From the NCBI GenBank assembly GCA_049840475.1, contig JASGKX010000001.1, forward strand, positions 620,001 through 684,000: 64,000 bases of DNA, read 5' to 3'. Origin of the DNA: JBGVSA01 sp049840475 (lineage in GTDB: Bacteria; Pseudomonadota; Gammaproteobacteria; Burkholderiales; Rhodocyclaceae). The position numbers and the translations under genes are program-made. This document shows positions 34,679-44,346 of this stretch, one piece after another. Below the pieces are notes generated by a model that worked only from the letters and a program-made list of their open reading frames with translations, was not told the DNA's origin and did no database searches. Position 1 is the first letter of the stretch. Each line of letters starts with the position of its first letter.

Positions 34679-36883
34679 TTAATTGGTCGAGAATTCCGAT
34701 AGTTTGAATGACAACATACGCGGGTCGCCATTGCCGGGCAGCGCAGGCTCCGTATCTGAACGCAGCTCCAACGTGTTGAACGCTTGGGTCATTGTAAGGA
34801 CTCGGTTGAATCTCTTGGGCTCCCCGGGAGTCATGCGAAAGCTATCGACAAGCGTTCCGTTCCAGAGAACATCCACTTTCTGTTCTCTCAGGACGGTAAG
34901 GTCGAAGCTCACGTGCCTTGGCTTGTCGTGCGCATCGCCCCTGCCAAGGACCACCGTCGCGTTGCGCCCGATGGCCCAGCGATTCGGCCCCTCTGCGGTC
35001 AACCAGTTTCGCGCGAATCCTACGATCTCCGGCCGCTTTCCTGCATTGCTGGGCGCCAGACGGAAAGCCACCAGGTCCGGCGAGTCGCTGACGACATTCA
35101 AGCCGCGCTGACGCAGCTCGCCAATCAAAGCCTCGCCTCGATCAAGGTACCCGCGACGATTGATCAGGACGGCGTCGAATCCATACGCCTGCAAGTCATC
35201 AACCATCTGTGCAACGGGCTTGCCGGCCGTGCTTGCCTGCCAGGACGCGTCGAAGCGGCCCTTTGTCGTCCCGTATGAATATCTCACCCCGGACGTGAAA
35301 ATGTACGGCCGGAAATGTTCATAGTCGTTCATCGCGACGATGGGCGGCATCTCCGGGAATTCCGCTACGGGCAACTGGAATACCATGCCATTGGGAGGAA
35401 TACCCGCTTGCAGGCGTGCGGCAAATTCGCGGTCAACCTGGAGAGCTGCCACTTCATTGGTCACCTCTTCTGCACTTGGCCTGTGAGGCAGTTGATCCCA
35501 CAAACCGAATACGGCGATGGCCGCGGCGACGACCCACGCAGCCCTGGGATCGAGACGCCGACTGGCCCACTGACATAGAAACAGGAGGCCCAGCGTCAGC
35601 AGAAAAATACTGAAGCGGTTGGTGGCACGGAAGAGTGTGAGTCCGAGCGACCCTAACAACAGATTCACCCCGCCCACCACCGAGTAGGCAAAGATCCATA
35701 TCGCCTGCCACCACATGGCCGACGGTCGATCTCCCAAGAACACCCAGTAGGCGCCAGAACAGATCAAACCGAGCAGACCGACAGCCGACACCAGGCCCAG
35801 GTAAGTGGACCACATTTCCCCCTGCGAGCCCACTTTGCTGACGTAGAGCCGCGTCGCGATTCTCTGCCAGAAGTGGAGGTTGTTACCCTGGAATGGGTAG
35901 AACAGGTCGGGAATTCTCAGGCCATATAGTTGCAGATCGGCGAGGTCTCGCGCGATCGCGCCGGGGTTTTTGCCGTGTCCCCACACATACGAAAGCGTGT
36001 CGATGTTCGAGCAAAAGAACCCGGCGCCGATACAGGCAATCAACAACACCGGCACCCAGCACGAAGCGTACTGTTTGCGCACCACGTGCAACACCAAAGC
36101 GAAGCCGAAGAGTTGAACCGCCATCCACGAATAATATGGATTCAAGGTTCCCGCGATGAAAGCCACCACACACGCAGCCACCGTTTTGCGCATGTCGTCG
36201 CGAATAAGGCAGGGCGTATACGTCCACCACGTCAGCATCAGCAGCAGTGGCACGTGCCAATACATCGCGAGCACGATGTGTGAAAGACCCCGAGCGAAGG
36301 CATAGACACTCAAGCCGTACAGCAATCCGCCCATCAGTGCGAAAGCGGACGAAACTTTCATCTTCTTCGCGACGAACCAGAATGAGACAGCGGCCAGAAC
36401 ATGAGCCAACAGCACGAACAGGTTTCCGGCCTGTGTCAATCCGACCAACCGCCCTGTCCAGCCTATACCTGCAATGAGAAAGTCCTCCGTGACGGGCCAG
36501 TCATTCCAGTTGGCCGAGAATGGGGCGCCAAGATGCGCCACGAATTTTTGGAGGACCGGCCAGATGTCGCCATCCATGTATGCCTTGGCCGTTCCCAGCA
36601 CAAGTGCTGCGTCCCCGTGGGTGAGGCTGAGCGCCCCCAAAGCGTCCCAACTCGTCCGGCGGAAATAAATGCACCACACCAAAACGACAGCAACGCCAAG
36701 AGCGAGCGGCTGCACCCACGCACGAGTCTTTGTTCCCACATCCAAATTCTGTCTGTCGTAAGTCATCGGCAGATATCTAGGCCAACTGATCATCTCTTCG
36801 CTACAACGCGAAAATCGTCCGATTCCTCGCAGGAACGCATCCGATATTCGCAAGTTCCGATTGCATTCAAGATTGTTGAGCAC
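34679..36883 (-). CDS. Large polytopic membrane protein, possible GT-C-type glycosyltransferase
   Basis: A 734-residue protein with about ten to twelve hydrophobic helices in its first two thirds and a soluble C-terminal domain of about 240 residues. An acidic/aromatic loop, AHLGAPFSANWNDWP, follows the first helix, as in periplasmic GT-C enzymes that use lipid-linked donors. I do not recognise a named family. The start is uncertain: a GTG at 36883 gives the longest frame, and ATGs at 36793 or 36766 start just before the first helix. It lies next to ddhABC; with gtrA and the GtrB-like gene it may complete a periplasmic side-group transfer system (inference). Confidence 0.65.
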   Translation of the reverse strand: MLNNLECNRNLRISDAFLRGIGRFSRCSEEMISWPRYLPMTYDRQNLDVGTKTRAWVQPLALGVAVVLVWCIYFRRTSWDALGALSLTHGDAALVLGTAKAYMDGDIWPVLQKFVAHLGAPFSANWNDWPVTEDFLIAGIGWTGRLVGLTQAGNLFVLLAHVLAAVSFWFVAKKMKVSSAFALMGGLLYGLSVYAFARGLSHIVLAMYWHVPLLLMLTWWTYTPCLIRDDMRKTVAACVVAFIAGTLNPYYSWMAVQLFGFALVLHVVRKQYASCWVPVLLIACIGAGFFCSNIDTLSYVWGHGKNPGAIARDLADLQLYGLRIPDLFYPFQGNNLHFWQRIATRLYVSKVGSQGEMWSTYLGLVSAVGLLGLICSGAYWVFLGDRPSAMWWQAIWIFAYSVVGGVNLLLGSLGLTLFRATNRFSIFLLTLGLLFLCQWASRRLDPRAAWVVAAAIAVFGLWDQLPHRPSAEEVTNEVAALQVDREFAARLQAGIPPNGMVFQLPVAEFPEMPPIVAMNDYEHFRPYIFTSGVRYSYGTTKGRFDASWQASTAGKPVAQMVDDLQAYGFDAVLINRRGYLDRGEALIGELRQRGLNVVSDSPDLVAFRLAPSNAGKRPEIVGFARNWLTAEGPNRWAIGRNATVVLGRGDAHDKPRHVSFDLTVLREQKVDVLWNGTLVDSFRMTPGEPKRFNRVLTMTQAFNTLELRSDTEPALPGNGDPRMLSFKLSEFSTN

Positions 36884-37054
36884 CCAGGCAGTCGATTTCG
36901 ACCACCTCGCTGCGCCAATCCCTGTTTACCGGCGATGACCGAAAATCAAGCGGGCGCTCAGACCTCCTGCATGAATGACTGCGTTCATGAACTCATCTTC
37001 GACGATTTGTCGAACAAAACAAGACCACCAATCAGGCAGTCCGTTGAGGCACTT

Positions 37055-38981
37055 TCATTTCAGAACGTCTATCTGCACGGACCGAACCCCAAGCCCGAGC
37101 TTTCTTGGGTCAACGGAGACCTGAGCATCCACTGGAGAAATAGCGTCGGGCGCGTCGAAACGGATGACCACAGAACCATCGCCGATCAGTTCACGCGGAA
37201 TCTTGGCCGCAACAGGCTTGTCCGGGGAGTTCGCATCGAAATGCCATTGCGCGATCTTCTTTCCATTCACGACGACATCGATGTTCTGAGATGGGCGCCG
37301 GGGACTCATGAACGGCATTCCTTCAAGACGCAGTTCGTAATCCTTCTGGGCCAAGGGCGGAACAATATGGAGCTTTAGCTCGCTGCTCGCGCCGCCCCAT
37401 ACTCCCCAAGCCTCGGGGTCGTACCACCCCGACGTGCCGTACTGCCAAGTTTGACCACCAGACTTCATTTCGATTTTCTGGCCGGGCTGATACCCACGGA
37501 AACAAGATACATCCACGATTTCGTAGAACGCGGCCTTGCAAGACGGTTGTGTCGCAGTTCTGCGAAAGGTCATCCGTTCGTTTCGTTATTACGAACTTCG
37601 CATCGGCAGCGACAGCTTTCTGTCCCAGCACCCACGCATTCGTCTGATTGTCGAAAGCGTGCTGGATTGCTCCTGCCGTCACCAGCACATTCACAAAACC
37701 AGAGGCGGACGGATCCCAAAAGACGGTTTTCCCGGATTTCACGTCGGAGCTTGGCATGACGTAGCTAACGGCGTTATCCGAGAATTTCATCGCCTGGACG
37801 ACCGGCAGAATGGGCTCCTTGAAGTCGCGCAGCGGTACCAGCGCCATGAATCCCGCAGCAACAGGCGCGACCCATGCACGCAGGTTTTCGACCCGCTCAA
37901 ACTCCAGCTTCGACGCCACAATGCGAGCGACATTCATGACGCCGAGCGTAAACACAATGAACATGTGCTTCTTCACGGCATACATCGAGCCGTCACCGAG
38001 CAATCTGAGGGCCAGGAATTGCAGCAGAACCAGGCTGGTTGCTGCCAATACGGCGCACCCCAGTACCACATCGATCCTCGAGCGCCGACGATAGACGTTG
38101 ACTGCACCGATAGCCCCGCAAAGGAGTGCCACCAGCACGACATTTGGATAGCCCAGCATCAACCATCCGTCGTTCGATGCAATCGTTCTCATTGTCCGGA
38201 ACACGGGGTTCAGAAGGACTACGGCTGCGGCAGCCAGGGTGGTCACAACGAGAACGACGACCGATCTGATCAGGGCCTTGCCACCCTTGCGCGACTCGAA
38301 CACATCGAACAGTGCGAGAAAACAAGCCAACGCAAGTATGTGCACTGCGATCACCGGCTGAATCCACATCGTCGCCCAGCCGGCAACAAGCAATAGCGCC
38401 GCGCGTCCTTCTGAGTTGGCGAATCTCGATGCAATCAGCAGCATGCAGAAATAAACGACATTTGCGACTATCTGCGGATAGAAGAATGTGTGTACGACCT
38501 CCCACCCTACAAACGAAAGCGAAAACTGCAGCGCAAAGAACAGCGCCACGAACACCAAGATGGAGGATGTCAACGAAATCGTCCGCATCATCGCCGAGTA
38601 GCTCAGGTATATGCTGGCGACCGTTATCAGCATCATGCCAACAATCCCCGAACCGCCAATCCATCCCGCAACCGCAGCCATCCAGTGCGACATCGGCGGG
38701 TAGGACTCCATCCCCCAGATATTCGGCAATGGCGACGGCCTTATATGGCCGTGCTGCATGATTTCATCGACAAGCAGATAGTGCTGAATGAGATCGTTGC
38801 TACCCGTCTGCAGGTAACGACCACGCACCAGAAGCAACATGACCAGGACAACAAAGCCAAGCAGCACCGGCCCATAATTCCGAATCAGCGTCGCCACAGG
38901 CTGAATGGCCGGCAGTGCGTTTTCCTTGCCGTTCGCCCTGGCAACCGAATTAATGTGGCCAGATGTCTGTTGCATATGCAT
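37055..38981 (-). pseudogene. Second large polytopic membrane protein, broken by a frameshift
   Basis: From the ATG at 38981 the frame encodes about ten membrane helices (first helix YGPVLLGFVVLVMLLLV) and a start of the soluble domain. Near 37534-37535 the coding frame shifts; the rest continues in another frame to 37055, with AAFYEIVDVSCFRGYQPGQ and a carbohydrate-binding-like C-terminus. Removing one G from the coding-strand GG there gives 641 residues. The C-terminal MSPRRPSQNIDVVVNGKKIAQW stretch resembles the end of the neighbouring 734-residue protein (KVDVLWNGTLVDSF), so the two are probably distant paralogues. Function is not recognised. Confidence 0.7.
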
Positions 38982-39112
38982 GTCGCCCCACGGAGAATTA
39001 ATTTGTACTTTGGTGCCATGGCAAACCACGGCGCAAAACAATAAGTGTTTAGGCGAAATGGCGCTGCGTGCGTCCAGAAATCGCCGTTGCGCTCAACCCG
39101 TCCGATAGCATC

Positions 39113-42100
39113 TCAGGAGCCCTGGACATTGGACGTCCCCACGATGCGTGCGAGCTGTTCCGCGCTCTCCGCCCATGTCGGCCATATGACATCGCGCTGC
39201 AACGGCAATGCATCCTTCGCGTCGAGCCCCAGCCATTTCTGAACTGCTTCGGCCAGCGCACTCGCATCGCCGGAAAAATACGTAGCTCTGTCACCGAGCA
39301 CTTCGCGAAAGACATCAAGGTCGCGCGACAGGACAGGAAGACCGTGGTGCGCCGCCTCGATCAGAGGCAGGCCAAAGCCCTCGCCTTCACTCGCGTAAAC
39401 AAAGCACGACGCCTGTTCGTAGATGCGCGTCAGGAAAGCATCCGAGACCGTGTTCAGCCAGAACAGACGCTTATTGAGTTCGGCATGCGTCTGCAGACGT
39501 TCCACGATTGCCGGGATGGTCCGGCGCGCGTGTGGGGGAAGATCGCGCCACCCTTCTTTGCCGACGAGCACAAGGCGCACATCGACGCCACTCGCCCATA
39601 GCTGCTCGAACGCGCAGATGAGTTGGTGGTGTCCCTTGCGCGGCTCGATCGTAGCAACCGACAAGAAGGTGACCTTACCGTCCATGCCAGTCAGGAATTC
39701 CTCCTCCTCGCTGGATAGCCCGGTGGTTGCCGCTGAGTGCGCGAAGTCGGAGCCCAGCGGGAAATGGGCTACTCGAATATTGCGAGCCCGCTCACCGAAT
39801 TCGGCATCGAGCCACTGGCGGACGGTTTGCGCGCACCAAGCGGAAATACATGCAACACCCGAGGCATGTTCAGCCGCCGCTGCGAACCACTCGGTGAATG
39901 CCTCGCTGGCGCCGGGAGGGAAAAACTCGGGATACAGAATCGGCAGAAGATCATAGGTGAGCACCCAGATCTCCACCCCTTGGTTCGACAGATCGCGATA
40001 CAGCCCTTGCTTTGCGGCGCGCACCAGGGGGTCGCCAGAGACGTCGAACACAATCAATACGTCGCCAGCGCGGAAATCCATCTTCTCGTCCGCGAGCGAG
40101 GACTCGCCGCCGCCCAACAGATCGATCGCCCACTGGTTGGCACAACGATAGCTGAAATGCCCCTCTTCGTCCGGCGACAGGAAGACCGGGTCGGCCCGCA
40201 GCCCTTCCGGCAATGAAGCCAGCCAATGGCCGCTTATCTTGCGGACCACACGCTCGATACCTGTGTTGAGCGAAGTCCGACGCGTGGCGGTGACATCCAT
40301 GATCAGACGGCGCGACGACGGCGCAAGCGGGAAGGTCTTTGCCATGTGCTCAGCCAGCGAGGCGACATCCACGCGGGCGGGCTCTTCCGAGGCGAGGTCT
40401 GCGATGCGATCTACCAGGGCCGGCAAGCACGGCGCAGCTTTTGTGTAGAAACCTTCCAGCGCATCACGATACTGGGCCGCGCATGCGCTCGGTGAGTGGC
40501 GTTCGCGGATGATGGTGCTGGCGAGATTGCCAAGGCCGGCGCGCCTGTCGGCATCAGCCGCCAGGGCTTCGATCGACTCGATGAGTTCCGCATCGTCGAA
40601 ATCGTCACGCAACATGCAGATCGCCGCGGCATCCACCTCTGCCGCCGATCCGTGCGCGTTGCAGACCAGCGGGATCCCGTAATTCATGCAATCGAGCACA
40701 GCCGCCGATGTCTCGCCACGCGATTGAGTCCGCAATTGCACGGCGAGATCGGCAACGCTCAGGTATTGCTCGAACATTTCGTCCGATGCAAAACCGGTGA
40801 TGCGAATGCGATCCTGCAGGCCCGACGCGGCAATCGTTGCAGTCAGACGCGCGCCGTAGTCTCCACTATGGTTGTCTCCGACAAACACGAGGATGCAACG
40901 CTCGTCCTTCGCCAGTCGGCTGCCCAACCAAGCGTCCAGGATGCGGTGGTTCAGTTTGGTCGGATCGATGAAACCGAACGAGCATATGACGAAGGTGTCG
41001 GGCGCCAGACCCAGCGCCGCCTTGGCTTCAAGACGATCATGCTTTGCGGCTGGTTTGCGCACCAGGGGAATCACCCGCCAGTCGCGGGTGAAGCCATCGC
41101 CATACCAGCGCTCGCCCAATTCTCGCGAATGCTCCGAATGTACGACAATCCCCTTTGCATACTGCAGGACCTCGAAATTGGTGGGGTATCTGCGCTTGGC
41201 TTCCTCTGCGTCGCGGTACCGTTGGGCCAATGCGTAGTACCCGTGCGAAGAGCGCAACGAAGCACTCCAGACCGTACTGCCGAGTACGGACTCCGCCCAG
41301 GCAAGCAGACTGCTCAGAAAGAAATCGTGCAAGACGACGACGCCAGGGATCTCCTTCATCAGCGGCAGCATGTACCAGTGATACGGAGAGTTACCCATCT
41401 GATAGATCACCCGATCCATCTCGGGGGCGTGCGCAACGAACCATGCGACGTCGCGCACCCGACCGTGATTGCGCGCCCACGGATCTGTCACCGACGGTTG
41501 CTCGACGATGAGTTCGATGTCGTAGTGTTCAGCGAGTTGAGGCAGCAAATCTCCGCTGTAGCCGGCGATCCCGGTGCGCTGCGGAGCCAGCGGCGACACG
41601 AATGCAAGGCGCGGCTTCACGCCTTCGGGCTTCTGAGCTGCAGCCCCCGCCTCGTCGGCGTCGATCAGTCGTTCAAAAGCTCGCACAGCGGTCCGTGCAG
41701 TCTCTTCCCACGAGAACATCGGGACCCGCTGCAGGCCGCGCTCTCGAAGCGATGCACGGAAATTCTCATCGGCAAGAGCTTCTTCGAGCTTGCGAGCGAT
41801 GCTGCCGACATCGAACGGGTCAAAGAGGGCATCCGGATTGCCAACGACTTCCGGCAAGCTCGACGTCCCCGCCGCAATGACCGGAGCGCCGCACGCCATG
41901 GCTTCGAGCGCAGGCAGTCCAAAGCCTTCGTGCCACGACGGAAAAGCGAACAGCGCGCACGATCGATAAAGCTGGACGAGTTCTTTGTCGGAGACATATC
42001 CGACCATGCTCCACTCGCTGTCCCGCAATCCGCTGGATGCCGCTGAGCGTCGCAACAAACCGGCGTCACCTTCAGAGATCCGGCCTGCCAGCACCAGTTG

Positions 42101-42877
42101 AAAGTTTCGCTTCAGGTGTTCCGGCAACGCAGCAAAAGCTTGCAGCAGTCGGGGGAGATTCTTGCGTTCATCGGCACCACCCGAATACAGCACGAACGGG
42201 CGCTCGATACCGAGACGCGCAAACAAGGTCTTCCGCTCCGCTTCGGGAACCATCGCGGGGCGAAAATCGCTGTCGACAGCATTCGACGCATAGCCAATAC
42301 GGTCGGCGGCGATACCAAGGCAATCGATGCCCTCTTGCATGGAGAACTTCGAAATTGCGAGGATCAGATCGGCCTGCTTCAGGTATTCGACCTTGCGGAG
42401 GTAGTAATCCTTGTATGACGGATTGGTATCCAGATACTGGGCGGCGTTGAGCAGCGGAATGAGGTCGTGCAAGGTCACGCTGACCCGTACGCGAGAATCG
42501 AAGCGTCGGATGCTGGTGACGGCGTCATCCAGATAGCCTTCAAACAGGCTGCAGATATGCACGATGTCCGGTTGAAGCTCCGCGATGAAGGCCTCGCGAA
42601 TCAGCTCGGCCGTCTTCGCCCGAACCAAGTTTGCCGATGACATCTGCAGCACGGGGCCCGGCGCATACCAGACGCGGATATTCTCTGCGGGGACGAGACC
42701 GGCGAAGGCCTCGCGGATCGGCCGGATCGTATCCGGGAAAAACCCGCTCAGCGCAAGGAATACCTCGTGCGAGCCGCGATTTCGCGCGATCGCCTGCGCG
42801 AAGGACATCGTAAAACGACCGATTCCGCGATAACGACTCTCGGTCTGAGCCCCCTGCATATCGATGACTATACGCAT
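39113..42877 (-). CDS. Three-domain polysaccharide glycosyltransferase (WbdA-like)
   Basis: A 1254-residue protein with three GT-B family 4 modules in a row. Module 1 starts MRIVIDMQGAQTESRYRGIG and has EGFGLPALEAMACG (about 315). Module 2 starts RLAFVSPLAPQRTGIAGYSG (about 430) and has SRGETSAAVLDCMNYG (about 725). Module 3 starts LIMDVTATRRTSLNTGIERV (about 860) and has EGEGFGLPLIEAAHHG (about 1180). Such multidomain enzymes build the repeat unit of ABC-exported O-chains such as polymannose (WbdA). Its start shares one base with the stop of the methyltransferase gene, consistent with a WbdD-WbdA pair. Confidence 0.9.
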   Translation of the reverse strand: MRIVIDMQGAQTESRYRGIGRFTMSFAQAIARNRGSHEVFLALSGFFPDTIRPIREAFAGLVPAENIRVWYAPGPVLQMSSANLVRAKTAELIREAFIAELQPDIVHICSLFEGYLDDAVTSIRRFDSRVRVSVTLHDLIPLLNAAQYLDTNPSYKDYYLRKVEYLKQADLILAISKFSMQEGIDCLGIAADRIGYASNAVDSDFRPAMVPEAERKTLFARLGIERPFVLYSGGADERKNLPRLLQAFAALPEHLKRNFQLVLAGRISEGDAGLLRRSAASSGLRDSEWSMVGYVSDKELVQLYRSCALFAFPSWHEGFGLPALEAMACGAPVIAAGTSSLPEVVGNPDALFDPFDVGSIARKLEEALADENFRASLRERGLQRVPMFSWEETARTAVRAFERLIDADEAGAAAQKPEGVKPRLAFVSPLAPQRTGIAGYSGDLLPQLAEHYDIELIVEQPSVTDPWARNHGRVRDVAWFVAHAPEMDRVIYQMGNSPYHWYMLPLMKEIPGVVVLHDFFLSSLLAWAESVLGSTVWSASLRSSHGYYALAQRYRDAEEAKRRYPTNFEVLQYAKGIVVHSEHSRELGERWYGDGFTRDWRVIPLVRKPAAKHDRLEAKAALGLAPDTFVICSFGFIDPTKLNHRILDAWLGSRLAKDERCILVFVGDNHSGDYGARLTATIAASGLQDRIRITGFASDEMFEQYLSVADLAVQLRTQSRGETSAAVLDCMNYGIPLVCNAHGSAAEVDAAAICMLRDDFDDAELIESIEALAADADRRAGLGNLASTIIRERHSPSACAAQYRDALEGFYTKAAPCLPALVDRIADLASEEPARVDVASLAEHMAKTFPLAPSSRRLIMDVTATRRTSLNTGIERVVRKISGHWLASLPEGLRADPVFLSPDEEGHFSYRCANQWAIDLLGGGESSLADEKMDFRAGDVLIVFDVSGDPLVRAAKQGLYRDLSNQGVEIWVLTYDLLPILYPEFFPPGASEAFTEWFAAAAEHASGVACISAWCAQTVRQWLDAEFGERARNIRVAHFPLGSDFAHSAATTGLSSEEEEFLTGMDGKVTFLSVATIEPRKGHHQLICAFEQLWASGVDVRLVLVGKEGWRDLPPHARRTIPAIVERLQTHAELNKRLFWLNTVSDAFLTRIYEQASCFVYASEGEGFGLPLIEAAHHGLPVLSRDLDVFREVLGDRATYFSGDASALAEAVQKWLGLDAKDALPLQRDVIWPTWAESAEQLARIVGTSNVQGS

Positions 42878-44346
42878 TACGACCGCGCCTTCCGTTGCTC
42901 AATTGCCTTCGACAAATGGCGGTAGACGTCCTGACCTCGCGGCGTGAGTTCACGGCCATCGTCCAGCGTGCACGCGAACTCTTTCTGGGCACTCTTCAGC
43001 GGCCCCTCTGGCACCGAACCGTCAGGATGGATGGCACCCGAATTCACGCCGGCACGCAGCAGTCTTTGATGCAGCCACGGGAAGCGTTTCAGCCTCCAGC
43101 TCAACGCCCGGCGGAGGGACGGACGCAGAAAGACAAAGCGGATTCCATGCGCCAGAACGCCGCGCGCCCGTTCCAGCGCGGCGGCACGCCAACTAACGGC
43201 TCCGCCATTCTTTGGACCGAGGACACGCAGCTCGCCCGTGACGAGCTTCTTGATGCCCCGCAGGGGGCGCGTGATGCGCCACGACGTGCTTGCGTGGAGG
43301 CATTTTACGGTGGCGTGGAAGTGATCGGCCTGGTCTCGCGTCGCTGAGAGAGCGGCCTTCAACTGCTCGATCTCCGCATTGCGCTCGGCCACCAGGCCTT
43401 CCAATTTTGCCGTTACGGCCTGCTCGCGGCTCTCTGCCGCGTCGAGGCGCACCTCGGTGCGATGGGTCCGCGCCTCTGCCTGATGCGCGCGGAACTCTGC
43501 CTGCTGCGCACGGGACTCAGCCTGCTGGGCGCGAACCTCGGATTGCTGCGCACGAGACTCAGCCTGAATGGCCTGCTGTTGAAAGCTCAGGATACTGCCC
43601 TCTTGAGTACGATCGTAGCGATGTGCCAACTCTTCCAGCGTTAGTCCATATGCGCGTGCGAACACTTCATCGAAGCGTGCGAGAGTCTCGGCATCGGCGC
43701 CCTTCTGAGCGACGATGGCATAGTCGGGGCTCACGCCCTCCAGCACGTCGAGAATTCCAGCGTGCTGGCTCTCTGCCAACTCGCGCGACTCCTGCAGCCG
43801 TAACGTCTTGACCCTGTCGAAACCGGAGAATTCGACGACCGACGACAAGAGCAGTGGCGGGATAGGCCGCTGATGCGTCGGGTCCATGTAGAAGTTGCGC
43901 GTGCCGACGACGATGTTCTCGGGATTCGGCGTCTCTATCACCAGAAGCCCGCCCGGCTTCAACACGCGCAGGGCGTTGGCGACGAAATCGCAGAGTTGGT
44001 CGAAGCTGATGTGTTCGGCCACGTGAAAGGCCGAGACAAGCACCTGACTGTCTGCCGCCAGGCCATCAAGATATGCCAGGCCATCGCCCTCAACGACACT
44101 CAGCCCCGCCTCTTCGCAGGCGCGGAGCATTCCGGCGTCCATGTTGACGCCGATCGCCTGCAGGCGATGTTCGCGCAGAATCTCCAACCATTCACCACGC
44201 CCGCAGCCTATGTCGACCGCAGCGGCGTCCGGATAGAGTGCCGTCACCTGGGCAATGAATGGCTCGTAGACGCGCAGGCGGCCTTTGATCAGCTCGCGCG
44301 AACCACGATGACGATCTTCAAAGCGCCGGTAGAAATCCGTGATCAC
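42877..44346 (-). CDS. SAM methyltransferase with coiled coil, WbdD-like O-chain terminator candidate
   Basis: A 489-residue protein. The N-terminal class I methyltransferase domain has FYRRFEDRHRGSRELI at the start, motif I in DIGCGRGEW (45-53), and VSAFHVAEHI and GGLLVIETPNPEN. Residues about 250-340 form a long coiled coil with seven-residue repeats (RAQQAES, RAQQAEF, RAHQAEA, RTHRTEV). The C-terminal part has TSWRITRPLRG, often seen in O-chain enzymes. In E. coli O9a, WbdD caps polymannose, and its coiled coil sets chain length; position next to wzt and a WbdA-like gene supports a similar role. No kinase domain is seen. GTG 44346 overlaps the wzt stop. Confidence 0.85.
   Translation of the reverse strand: MITDFYRRFEDRHRGSRELIKGRLRVYEPFIAQVTALYPDAAAVDIGCGRGEWLEILREHRLQAIGVNMDAGMLRACEEAGLSVVEGDGLAYLDGLAADSQVLVSAFHVAEHISFDQLCDFVANALRVLKPGGLLVIETPNPENIVVGTRNFYMDPTHQRPIPPLLLSSVVEFSGFDRVKTLRLQESRELAESQHAGILDVLEGVSPDYAIVAQKGADAETLARFDEVFARAYGLTLEELAHRYDRTQEGSILSFQQQAIQAESRAQQSEVRAQQAESRAQQAEFRAHQAEARTHRTEVRLDAAESREQAVTAKLEGLVAERNAEIEQLKAALSATRDQADHFHATVKCLHASTSWRITRPLRGIKKLVTGELRVLGPKNGGAVSWRAAALERARGVLAHGIRFVFLRPSLRRALSWRLKRFPWLHQRLLRAGVNSGAIHPDGSVPEGPLKSAQKEFACTLDDGRELTPRGQDVYRHLSKAIEQRKARS
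43420..43566 (-). repeat. 21-bp tandem repeats encoding heptads of the coiled coil
   Basis: About seven imperfect 21-bp units lie inside the methyltransferase gene, encoding residues 261-309. Each encodes one heptad of the pattern RAQQAES. Central units are most alike at the DNA level (for example GCGCACGGGACTCAGCCTGCT on the plus strand). The reading frame is preserved across all units, so unit gain or loss would change coiled-coil length in one-heptad steps. Confidence 0.85.

Noticed and set aside
40496..42046. 516-codon plus-strand frame
   Set aside because: Antisense shadow of the three-module glycosyltransferase.
43420..43566. Tandem repeats as a phase-variation switch
   Set aside because: Units are multiples of three, so gain or loss would not switch the gene off; length tuning is the better reading.
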